7,270 nucleotides of DNA from the NCBI GenBank assembly GCA_002727235.1, contig PBWL01000032.1:12794-20063 (forward strand), given 5' to 3'. Below, piece by piece: positions 1 through 4,813 of this stretch. Origin of the DNA: Acidimicrobiaceae bacterium (lineage in GTDB: Bacteria; Actinomycetota; Acidimicrobiia; Acidimicrobiales; Ilumatobacteraceae). Made by a program: the position numbers and the translations under genes. The notes beneath the pieces are model-generated. The model did no database searches. It was given only the letters and a program-made list of their open reading frames with translations, and had not been told where the DNA came from. The stretch's first letter is position 1; each line of letters begins with the position of its first letter.

Positions 1-149
1 TCGACAACCACCGCCCCGTCTGGAGAAATTTCGGTACGTGGAATCATGCCGAGAGAAACGACGTCACTGCCAAGCTCGGGGTCGATGACCGTTGACAGCA
101 CGTCAGTAACTTCCTTCACGGTTGGGGGAGCCGTTCGTTCTGCCGACAT
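1..149 (-). CDS. Mrp/ApbC-type Fe-S carrier ATPase or MIP18-family protein, N-terminal fragment
   Basis: Partial gene: only the first 49 codons are present, and the rest lies beyond base 1. Reading leftward from the ATG at 149, the protein begins MSAERTAPPTVKEVTDVLST and continues with VIDPELGSDVVSLGMI. The pattern V(I)DPELG..(I)V(S/D)LG(M/L)(I/V) is the hallmark of the DUF59/MIP18 fold. That fold forms the N-terminus of actinobacterial Mrp/NBP35-type P-loop ATPases, which carry iron-sulfur clusters in the cytoplasm, and it also occurs as a stand-alone Fe-S assembly factor (SufT/PaaD type). The P-loop that would decide between them is outside the window. The divergent neighbour is an A-type Fe-S carrier, which supports a role in cluster assembly. 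There is no Shine-Dalgarno before the ATG, but a -10 box ends seven bases upstream, so the mRNA is probably leaderless. The family is fairly secure; the full-length architecture is unknown. Confidence 0.8.
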   Translation of the reverse strand, partial: MSAERTAPPTVKEVTDVLSTVIDPELGSDVVSLGMIPRTEISPDGAVVV

Positions 150-155
150 AAGGTC

Positions 156-184
156 AGATTATCTATGAGTGGCGTTCAGGTCAC
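156..184 (-). promoter_or_regulatory. Promoter for the minus-strand Mrp-type gene (leaderless type)
   Basis: Read on the minus strand, GTGACC (184-179, four of six bases matching TTGACA) is followed by a 17-base spacer and TAATCT (161-156, fitting the actinobacterial TANNNT -10). The -10 ends seven bases before the ATG at 149, so transcription would start at or beside the A of the start codon. No Shine-Dalgarno lies between them. Of the four leaderless-type promoters in the window, this is the only one with a convincing -35 at 17 bases. It is predicted from sequence only. Confidence 0.5.
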
Positions 185-193
185 GTTGGCATA

Positions 194-217
194 TAGGATT
201 TCTAGAGGTTCAGGAGG
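194..217 (+). promoter_or_regulatory. Possible -10 box and strong Shine-Dalgarno of the HesB/IscA gene
   Basis: AGGAGG at 212-217 lies five bases before the ATG at 223 and is the best ribosome-binding site on the plus strand. It decides the start against an upstream GTG at 169 that has no such site. TAGGAT at 194-199 fits TANNNT and would give a leader of about 17 bases, but no good -35 is visible, so the promoter part is weak. The 73 bases at 150-222 must hold the divergent promoters of both iron-sulfur genes. Confidence 0.45.
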
Positions 218-222
218 TTTCC

Positions 223-555
223 ATGATCACGCTCACCGATACAGCAGCATCAAAAGTTCGCGATCTTCTCGACAGCGAAGGCGCAGAAGAACTGGCATTG
301 CGAGTGGCCGTTCGTCCCGGTGGATGCAGCGGATTCTCGTATGAAATGTTTTTTGATGGTGACATTGCATCAGACGATGAGGAGGCAATGTTTGGTCAAG
401 ACCTTCGTGAGGTAAGAGTTGTTGTTGACCCGGCATCGGCTCAGTTGCTCGTTGGCGCCACACTCGACTACAAAGACGGTCTCGACCAATCAGGATTCGC
501 AATAACGAATCCGAACGCAAGCCGTACCTGCGGTTGCGGGCAGAGCTTCTCCTGA
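223..555 (+). CDS. erpA: A-type iron-sulfur carrier (HesB/IscA/ErpA family)
   Basis: This 110-residue protein has the usual length and layout of A-type carriers, which accept Fe-S clusters from a scaffold and pass them to target enzymes in the cytoplasm. It opens ITLTDTAASKVRDLL, like the family's amphipathic first helix. The three conserved cysteines are present: C35 in RPGGCSGFSY, and C103 and C105 in the terminal TCGCGQSF. These bind the cluster. The ATG at 223 is chosen because of the AGGAGG five bases upstream; extension to a GTG at 169 adds residues not typical of the family. The Mrp/MIP18-type gene diverges just upstream, which makes a coherent Fe-S pair. The 3' end overlaps the likely beginning of the next gene. 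The family is secure. Assignment to ErpA rather than IscA or another HesB paralog is less so, because no iscS, iscU or suf gene is in view. Confidence 0.9.
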   Translation: MITLTDTAASKVRDLLDSEGAEELALRVAVRPGGCSGFSYEMFFDGDIASDDEEAMFGQDLREVRVVVDPASAQLLVGATLDYKDGLDQSGFAITNPNASRTCGCGQSFS

Positions 556-2069
556 CAACTGCATCGCTCCGAAAGAAAACCGTAATGGTGGCCGCCGTCA
601 CCGGCCTTGCAACACTTTTAGCTGGAGTTCCGCTTTACCTCTCTTCAATTGAGCAAGATTTAGGAACACGCACCCTTGAGCGAGCCCGACAACTCGACCC
701 TTTGGTGAACGGGGTGAGTTTCTCCGGTCAGGATGGCACTATCTTTTGCGCTTCTCCTGTTGAATATCCCGCACAACTCCTTCTCGGTCTGAGTGCCCTT
801 GACGGCGTGCGTTCTGTAGTTGCAGATCGATCATGTCGTGTGTTGCGAGCACCTACAGTCGGTGGCTCTGGTACCGCCTCGATTCCTTCGACGACTGAGG
901 TTCCGCAACCAACTGCCACCTTGGGCTCCATCGTTAAAGAGACCACGACGACGGAGTCATTGCCCGTCAGCGATGATGAGCTACTTCTCTCCGTCCTTGA
1001 AAGCGACCCTGAATTAACAACGATGGCTCGGCTTGTAAGTTCTGCTGGGCTCGAAAGCCGGCTCGGTGACGTCGTGATTGTTCTCGCACCGGTTGACGGT
1101 GCGTTCGACGAGTTTGGAGCCGATCTCCTCGCAGAGATTGAAACTGATGTGGCATCAACGATCGCGCTCGTTGACATGCACGTACTCGAATCTGCAAACT
1201 CACCCCGTATTGAGTCCTCCGACGATGTGACGACGGTCGATGGTTATGCGCAGGTCATTGAAGTGCTCAATGTTGGGGATCGCCAGGTGTGGTTGCTCGA
1301 TTCGGTGTTGCAGGCAGATGGAACCGGTGTCCTTCCACTCCTCGAAATCGAGCTCACCAACAGCACCTTGCAAGTCACAGGCTCAAATGTGAGCGAGGAA
1401 GTCCTTGATGCGGTGATAGCGATCGCCGAAGAATCCAATCGAACCGTTCAGCGCAGATTCGGGTCGACGAGCGATGACACCATGCTCGACGACGCACGAG
1501 TGATCACATTGAGCGCCATCGAACGGTTGTTGCGAGCAATGATCTATTCACTTGATACCGGCGTCTTGACGGTTGCGGACACCGGCACCAGCCTTGCCGG
1601 GTCATATCTCGATGAGAATCGAGCGGCATCGCTGACTGCGGTCGCCCGATCGGTGGGGGCAGAGGTTTCCCTTGCGCCGCCTCCGCCTCTCGGGTCAGCC
1701 GAAGTTGATGCCCTCAACGATGACATCGTCGAACTCCTCATCGGTAATCCGATCAGTTTTATTTCAGGAAGCGCCGAATTTGTGTGGGGAAGTGACGGCG
1801 TGCTTGATGAGATCGCACAGTTGCTTGTTGATGTTCCGGGCATCTCAGTCCTGGTTCGAGGTCATACCGATAGCGACGGGGTTCCTGAATCGAATGTACA
1901 ACTCAGTACCGATCGCGCAGCGATGGTCGCAGAGGCTCTCATCGACGGAGGACTTGAGCGTTTGTCGGTGAGTTGGGAAGGTGTCGGATCCGCTGAGCCG
2001 GTCATCATTGAAGGTGTTGAAGACAAGGTGATGAGTCGGCGAGTGGAAATTTTTGTATTTGCCGCGTGA
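534..2069 (+). CDS. Membrane-anchored envelope protein with BON-like, fasciclin-like and OmpA peptidoglycan-binding domains
   Basis: The 511-residue reading has these parts in order. Residues 12-17 are basic (LRKKTV), followed by one hydrophobic segment at about 18-37, a signal anchor with N-in topology. A BON-like segment at about 50-104 contains C72 and C101, possibly a disulfide. A Ser/Thr/Pro-rich linker covers about 107-145. A fasciclin (FAS1)-like domain at about 150-268 contains VIVLAPVDGAFDEF and VDMHVLES, resembling the family's TVFAPTdeAF and YHVv motifs, and ends DSVLQADGTGVLPL. Weak BON-like segments lie at about 268-305 and 335-380. The C-terminal OmpA domain at about 405-508 has VRGHTDSDG, NVQLSTDRAAMV and the final SRRVEIF. 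The Asp of HTD and the Arg of SRRVEI are the family's diaminopimelate-binding residues. The layout recalls mycobacterial ArfA (BON plus OmpA) with FAS1 added. It probably links membrane to cell wall. The start is uncertain: TTG 534 (used here), CTG 552 overlapping the erpA stop, or ATG 585. The ATG would discard the basic residues before the anchor, and none has a clear ribosome-binding site. Confidence 0.82.
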   Translation: MRAELLLTTASLRKKTVMVAAVTGLATLLAGVPLYLSSIEQDLGTRTLERARQLDPLVNGVSFSGQDGTIFCASPVEYPAQLLLGLSALDGVRSVVADRSCRVLRAPTVGGSGTASIPSTTEVPQPTATLGSIVKETTTTESLPVSDDELLLSVLESDPELTTMARLVSSAGLESRLGDVVIVLAPVDGAFDEFGADLLAEIETDVASTIALVDMHVLESANSPRIESSDDVTTVDGYAQVIEVLNVGDRQVWLLDSVLQADGTGVLPLLEIELTNSTLQVTGSNVSEEVLDAVIAIAEESNRTVQRRFGSTSDDTMLDDARVITLSAIERLLRAMIYSLDTGVLTVADTGTSLAGSYLDENRAASLTAVARSVGAEVSLAPPPPLGSAEVDALNDDIVELLIGNPISFISGSAEFVWGSDGVLDEIAQLLVDVPGISVLVRGHTDSDGVPESNVQLSTDRAAMVAEALIDGGLERLSVSWEGVGSAEPVIIEGVEDKVMSRRVEIFVFAA

Positions 2070-2084
2070 GAAACCTCGCTGCGG
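2062..2084 (+). repeat. Imperfect hairpin over the stop codon of the OmpA-domain gene
   Basis: CCGCGTGAG (2062-2070) can pair with CTCGCTGCGG (2075-2084) around an AAAC loop. This gives nine pairs with one G-U and one bulged base. The TGA at 2067-2069 is inside the left arm. No T-run follows, so it is not an obvious intrinsic terminator. It may stabilise the mRNA end or tune passage into the next gene, which starts 29 bases later. Confidence 0.3.
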
Positions 2085-2112
2085 GGACAACTTCTGGAAA
2101 GATGATCAATCG

Positions 2113-2766
2113 ATGCCATACACGTTGACGATGGGATTTATCTGGTTCGCGCTTGCTGCGATGATCGGTCTTGTCGTTGGCTGGGTTCTGCGAAGCGCCG
2201 CCGCGAGTCGCCAGGTTGCTCGAGGCCGCAAGCAGGTGCGGAAAGAACTTGCATCTGAAATTGATGACTTACGAGAGCGCGTCATGACATTGGGTAGATC
2301 TGCCGAGGAGCGCGACCGTCTACATGTCGAACTTGAGTCGTTGAAAGAACTGCACCTGGCGTTGGGGGGCTCTCCTTCTGGCGCGGCCTCCACAGATAGC
2401 GACGATGTCGTTTTCGAAGGTGATGAGGAATCAGAAGAGGCCAGCGCGACCGCAACGTCATCGCTTCCCGATGTCGCCCTCGGGTCATCGGTGCTTGGTC
2501 GTCGGATCGCGCAAGATGACCTCAAGGCAGTCGTTGGCATTGGGCCTGCGATTGAACGGCTGTGTCATGGTGTGGGAATTCGCACCTGGTGGGATCTCGC
2601 CGGCGCAGAAAATGACATCTTGACATCGATGCTTGCGGACGCTGGCCCTCGTTTCGGACGGCATGATCCATCGACTTGGTCTGAGCAGGCAAAGCGGTTT
2701 GCTGAAGGCCGTTGGGACGAGGCACGCGCATTCGAAGCGGCGATCGGCAAGCCACAAAAGCGGTAA
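2113..2766 (+). CDS. Membrane-anchored coiled-coil protein with C-terminal helix-hairpin-helix-like domain
   Basis: The 217-residue protein starts at ATG 2113, with GGAAAG at 2096-2101 as a loosely spaced ribosome-binding site. A TTG at 2053, inside the previous gene, would add 20 residues with no family character. One transmembrane segment lies at about residues 8-27 (GFIWFALAAMIGLVVGWVL). It is followed by a basic stretch and a charged, probably coiled-coil helix at about 35-84. An acidic, low-complexity linker covers about 88-125. The C-terminal domain at about 134-208 begins DDLKAVVGIGPAIERL and contains GIRTWWDLA and AGPRFGRHDPSTWSEQAKR. The GIGP turn and DPSTW..QA pattern match a helix-hairpin-helix-like module known at the C-termini of many otherwise unrelated bacterial proteins; its ligand is not settled. 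The gene lies 43 bases after the OmpA-domain gene and is probably cotranscribed, suggesting a joint envelope role. No enzymatic motif is visible and the function is unknown. Confidence 0.8.
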   Translation: MPYTLTMGFIWFALAAMIGLVVGWVLRSAAASRQVARGRKQVRKELASEIDDLRERVMTLGRSAEERDRLHVELESLKELHLALGGSPSGAASTDSDDVVFEGDEESEEASATATSSLPDVALGSSVLGRRIAQDDLKAVVGIGPAIERLCHGVGIRTWWDLAGAENDILTSMLADAGPRFGRHDPSTWSEQAKRFAEGRWDEARAFEAAIGKPQKR

Positions 2767-2788
2767 GTCACTCAGGCACTCCGCAACC

Positions 2789-2794
2789 TAAGGT
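2789..2794 (+). promoter_or_regulatory. -10 box of the leaderless-type ridA promoter
   Basis: TAAGGT fits TANNNT and ends seven bases before the ATG at 2801, so the mRNA would begin at the start codon. No Shine-Dalgarno precedes the gene. I see no good -35: 18 bases upstream, AAGTCA matches TTGACA at only three positions. The box overlaps the left end of the palindrome at 2792-2811. Confidence 0.45.
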
Positions 2795-2811
2795 GTAGCC
2801 ATGGCTACACC
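2792..2811. repeat. Perfect 20-bp palindrome across the ridA start codon
   Basis: GGTGTAGCC, AT, GGCTACACC read the same on both strands without a mismatch, and the central AT belongs to the start codon ATG at 2801. The symmetry ends at 2791/2812. It touches the end of the -10 box and covers the predicted transcription start, where an operator for a dimeric repressor could sit. In a read-through transcript from the upstream gene, the same bases would fold and hide the AUG. Either role is inference. Confidence 0.5.
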
Positions 2812-3151
2812 AATCGGACCGTATTCACCTTCTGTTCGAGCAGGAGATTTCATCATCGTCTCGGGTCAATTAGGTATCGTCGACGGTGCTCTTGTCGACG
2901 GTGTGACGGCGCAGACCACACAAGCCGTCGCCAACCTTGCCGACCGGTTGGCGGAATATGGTGCAGATCTCAGCGCGATTTCGAAAACCATGTGTTTTCT
3001 CACCGAGATGTCAACCTTCGGCGAGTTCAACGATGCCTATGTTGCTGCATTCGGCGATCATCGCCCAGCGCGATCAACTATTGGAGTCGCGGCGCTTCCT
3101 CTGAATGGCGCCGTCGAAATCGAGGCTTGGGCCTATTTCCCTGAGCGCTAG
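2801..3151 (+). CDS. ridA: RidA/YjgF/UK114-family protein (probable imine/enamine deaminase)
   Basis: At 116 residues it is slightly shorter than the usual 125-130. It begins MATPIGPYSPSVRAGDFIIV, so the conserved IGPYS motif starts at residue 5 and the usual short N-terminal lead-in is missing. SGQLG (21-25), the long helix at about 35-55, and RPARSTIGVAALPLNGAVEI (88-107) followed by EAWAY match the family. R91 is the ligand-binding arginine that holds a substrate carboxylate. Archetypal RidA is a trimer with active sites between subunits and hydrolyses 2-aminoacrylate and related imines released by PLP enzymes, protecting other enzymes in the cytoplasm. Other subfamilies keep R91 but have different substrates, so the exact reaction is uncertain. 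The start is fixed by IGPYS, by the -10 box seven bases upstream and by the lack of a better ATG. It is followed after 52 bases by a small membrane-protein gene with its own promoter-like box. Confidence 0.9.
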   Translation: MATPIGPYSPSVRAGDFIIVSGQLGIVDGALVDGVTAQTTQAVANLADRLAEYGADLSAISKTMCFLTEMSTFGEFNDAYVAAFGDHRPARSTIGVAALPLNGAVEIEAWAYFPER

Positions 3152-3191
3152 CCGCTTGGGTGCTGGGGCTGTTCTTTTGGCCTCAGCGAAC

Positions 3192-3197
3192 TACACT
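3192..3197 (+). promoter_or_regulatory. -10 box of a leaderless-type promoter for the 51-residue membrane protein
   Basis: TACACT fits TANNNT and ends seven bases before the ATG at 3204, the same spacing as at the other non-Shine-Dalgarno starts here. No clear -35 is seen. It supports 3204 as the true start rather than an in-frame upstream start inside ridA at 3105. Confidence 0.42.
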
Positions 3198-3203
3198 GGA
3201 CTC

Positions 3204-3359
3204 ATGGCAGGCGCAATTGCGATCATCGTGGTTCTTGCGATTTTCCCTGTCCTCATTGCAATGAGCGGCGGCGTAGCAAGCGCGATTCTCGGCGCCGTGC
3301 TGCAACGCGACGGGGAGCGTCGCTTCGAGGGCAGCGAACTGCTCGAAATCGACGACTGA
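3204..3359 (+). CDS. Small single-pass membrane protein of unknown function
   Basis: The 51 residues begin MAGAIAIIVVLAIFPVLIAM, one hydrophobic segment at about residues 3-20. A Gly/Ala-rich stretch to about 33 (SGGVASAILGAVL) follows, then a charged tail (QRDGERRFEGSELLEIDD) of about 18 residues. This predicts a single-pass inner-membrane protein, or a helical hairpin if the second stretch also inserts. I do not recognise a named family. The open frame extends back to an ATG at 3105 inside ridA, but the added residues look like the wrong frame of ridA, and the TANNNT box seven bases before 3204 argues for the short form. It lies between ridA and the deaminase gene, but functional linkage is not shown. 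Coding status rests on the coherent hydrophobic-then-charged sequence and the promoter-like box. Confidence 0.6.
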   Translation: MAGAIAIIVVLAIFPVLIAMSGGVASAILGAVLQRDGERRFEGSELLEIDD

Positions 3360-3419
3360 GAGGCTCAAGGCTGATCTTTGTGACGCAAAAAGAGTCTCGT
3401 TTGTTGATCTTGTACTGAT

Positions 3420-3425
3420 TAGCGT
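3420..3425 (+). promoter_or_regulatory. -10 box of the leaderless-type promoter for the deaminase gene
   Basis: TAGCGT fits TANNNT and ends seven bases before the ATG at 3432, and there is no Shine-Dalgarno. The upstream gap 3360-3419 is locally T-rich, but no -35 at normal spacing stands out and I found no convincing GlnR-type site or terminator in it. Confidence 0.42.
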
Positions 3426-3431
3426 TACCGC

Positions 3432-4793
3432 ATGGCAGATCTCGTCATTCTCAACGCCCGACTGGTGGCGACGATGGATGATCAACGTCGCGAACTTCCC
3501 GGCGGTTGGGTGTCGGTGACAGGTGGGCTCATAGAGGGGGTAGGTATCGGTGAGCCACCGTCAGCGTCGACAACGATCGATGCGTCGGGTTGTCTGGTCA
3601 CCCCTGGTCTCATTAACACGCATCATCACCTCTACCAGAACCTGACGCGGGCGTATTCAGAGATGACTGATAAACCACTGTTCGGTTGGTTGCAGTCGCT
3701 ATACCCGCTTTGGAAGGCGCTCGACGAAGAAAGCATCTACCTGTCGGCGTGGATTGGACTCGGAGAACTCGCGTTATCAGGGTGCACCACCTCAACCGAT
3801 CATCTCTACGTGCATCCTCCTAGGTCAGGCGACCTGCTTGCTGCAGAAATTTCCGCCGCTTCCGACATTGGAGTTCGTTTTCATCCGACCCGGGGTTCGA
3901 TATCTCTCTCGGAAAAAGATGGTGGGTTGCCACCTGACGATGTGGTCGAAGATGACGATGACATTTTGGCTGCGTGCGAAGAAGCAGTGAACAGATATCA
4001 CGATCGGTCGTGGGGTTCGATGACGCAAATAGCGCTTGCTCCGTGCTCACCGTTTAGCGTCACCGAAGAACTACTCGTTCGCACGGCCGAACTTGCAGAA
4101 CGTCTAGACGTTCGCCTCCACACTCACTTCGCCGAAAATTCTGAAGACGATGAGTTCAGCGTTGCTCGCTTTGGCTGTCGTCCGACCGAATATTTGGAGC
4201 GCACTGGTTGGGCAAGCCCACGAAGTTGGGTTGCCCATTGCGTCATGCCGAAAGGTGATGAGATCAACCGACTTGGCGCTGCCGAAGTTGGCGTTGCGCA
4301 CTGCCCAAGTTCCAACCTGATTTTGTCGTCGGGTATCGCTCCGGTGACGTCGCTTCGTGCTGCAGGATGCTCGGTCGGACTTGGAGTTGACGGTTCATCA
4401 TCTGCGGATTCAGCATCGATGTGGCTAGAGGCTCGCCAAGCCCTACTGCTGGCAAAACTCAACGACGGGGCAGACGCAATGACAGCGCGCACCGCGCTGG
4501 AGATGGCAACGCGTGGCGGGGCGGCCTGCCTCGGTCGTATCGGCGAATTGGGAACTCTCATGGTGGGCGCCGCAGCTGACATCGCAGTCTGGGATCAAAC
4601 GGGAATTGCCTACGCCGGCGCAGTATCTGATCCGATTGAGGCATGGTTGCGATGCGGGCCAACCGGTGTTCGAAACACCATCATCAATGGCAGAGAGGTC
4701 GTAAAGGACGGCCATCTCGTCTCGGCTGCAACCGAAGAAATGTTGGCTGCTCACGCTGCGGCATCAAAGCGTGTACAACGACTCGTTCAGTGA
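3432..4793 (+). CDS. 8-oxoguanine deaminase (amidohydrolase superfamily, EC 3.5.4.32)
   Basis: The 453-residue protein has amidohydrolase architecture: a small beta-sandwich from the two termini around a TIM barrel. Expected metal and catalytic residues are visible: H64 and H66 in INTHHHLYQ, the H230/H232 motif with E235 in LHTHFAE, H269 in WVAHC and D320 in GLGVDGSSS. Assignment to 8-oxoguanine deaminase rather than the related atrazine-type hydrolases, guanine deaminase or SAH deaminase rests on segments that, from memory, closely resemble the characterised Pseudomonas enzyme: KPLFGWLQSLYPLW, TRGSISLSEKDGGLPP (153-168), MTQIALAPCSPFSVT (197-211) and AHCPSSNLILSSG. The enzyme converts 8-oxoguanine to urate plus ammonia in the cytoplasm, clearing an oxidised base and releasing nitrogen. 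The length is normal and the frame intact. The ATG is supported by the adjacent MADLVILNARLVATMD opening, typical of the family's first strand. The gene ends one base from the convergent regulator gene. The superfamily is certain and the substrate probable. Confidence 0.85.
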   Translation: MADLVILNARLVATMDDQRRELPGGWVSVTGGLIEGVGIGEPPSASTTIDASGCLVTPGLINTHHHLYQNLTRAYSEMTDKPLFGWLQSLYPLWKALDEESIYLSAWIGLGELALSGCTTSTDHLYVHPPRSGDLLAAEISAASDIGVRFHPTRGSISLSEKDGGLPPDDVVEDDDDILAACEEAVNRYHDRSWGSMTQIALAPCSPFSVTEELLVRTAELAERLDVRLHTHFAENSEDDEFSVARFGCRPTEYLERTGWASPRSWVAHCVMPKGDEINRLGAAEVGVAHCPSSNLILSSGIAPVTSLRAAGCSVGLGVDGSSSADSASMWLEARQALLLAKLNDGADAMTARTALEMATRGGAACLGRIGELGTLMVGAAADIAVWDQTGIAYAGAVSDPIEAWLRCGPTGVRNTIINGREVVKDGHLVSAATEEMLAAHAAASKRVQRLVQ

Positions 4794-4813
4794 TTCACGC
4801 TTTCCAGCGTGAA
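4794..4813. terminator. Perfect hairpin at the convergent gene junction
   Basis: TTCACGCT (4794-4801) and AGCGTGAA (4806-4813) form an eight-pair stem with a TTCC loop. The hairpin begins one base after the deaminase stop and includes the stop codon and final codons of the opposing regulator gene. It reads as a hairpin in both directions and could end both transcripts, but neither side has a T-run, so it may instead act as a 3'-end stabiliser. Confidence 0.4.

Noticed and set aside
169..222. N-terminal extension of the HesB/IscA protein from GTG 169
   Set aside because: The added 18 residues do not resemble the family, and AGGAGG lies directly before the ATG at 223.
728..1177. 149-codon minus-strand open frame opposite the envelope gene
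   Set aside because: Its Ser/Arg/Thr-rich composition is what the reverse frame of a GAC/GAG/GTC-rich gene gives. It has no start signal and no recognisable domain, and the plus strand has a clear multi-domain protein.
2053..2112. TTG start at 2053 for the coiled-coil protein
   Set aside because: It lies inside the OmpA-domain coding region and adds a Cys/Trp-containing stretch without family character. ATG 2113 gives a normal N-terminus leading into the membrane segment.
2879..2903. Direct repeat of GTCGACGGTG in ridA
   Set aside because: It is two in-frame copies of Val-Asp-Gly codons within the protein (IVDGALVDGV), best explained by coding sequence.
3360..3431. Possible GlnR box or terminator before the deaminase gene
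   Set aside because: GTGAC and GTTAC occur but without a GAAAC-like partner at the usual six-base spacing, and only a very short TTTG/CAAA stem is present.
4124..4582. 152-codon minus-strand open frame inside the deaminase gene
   Set aside because: It is low complexity, rich in Ala/Ser/Pro/Arg, with no family motif, and lies wholly within a conserved amidohydrolase.
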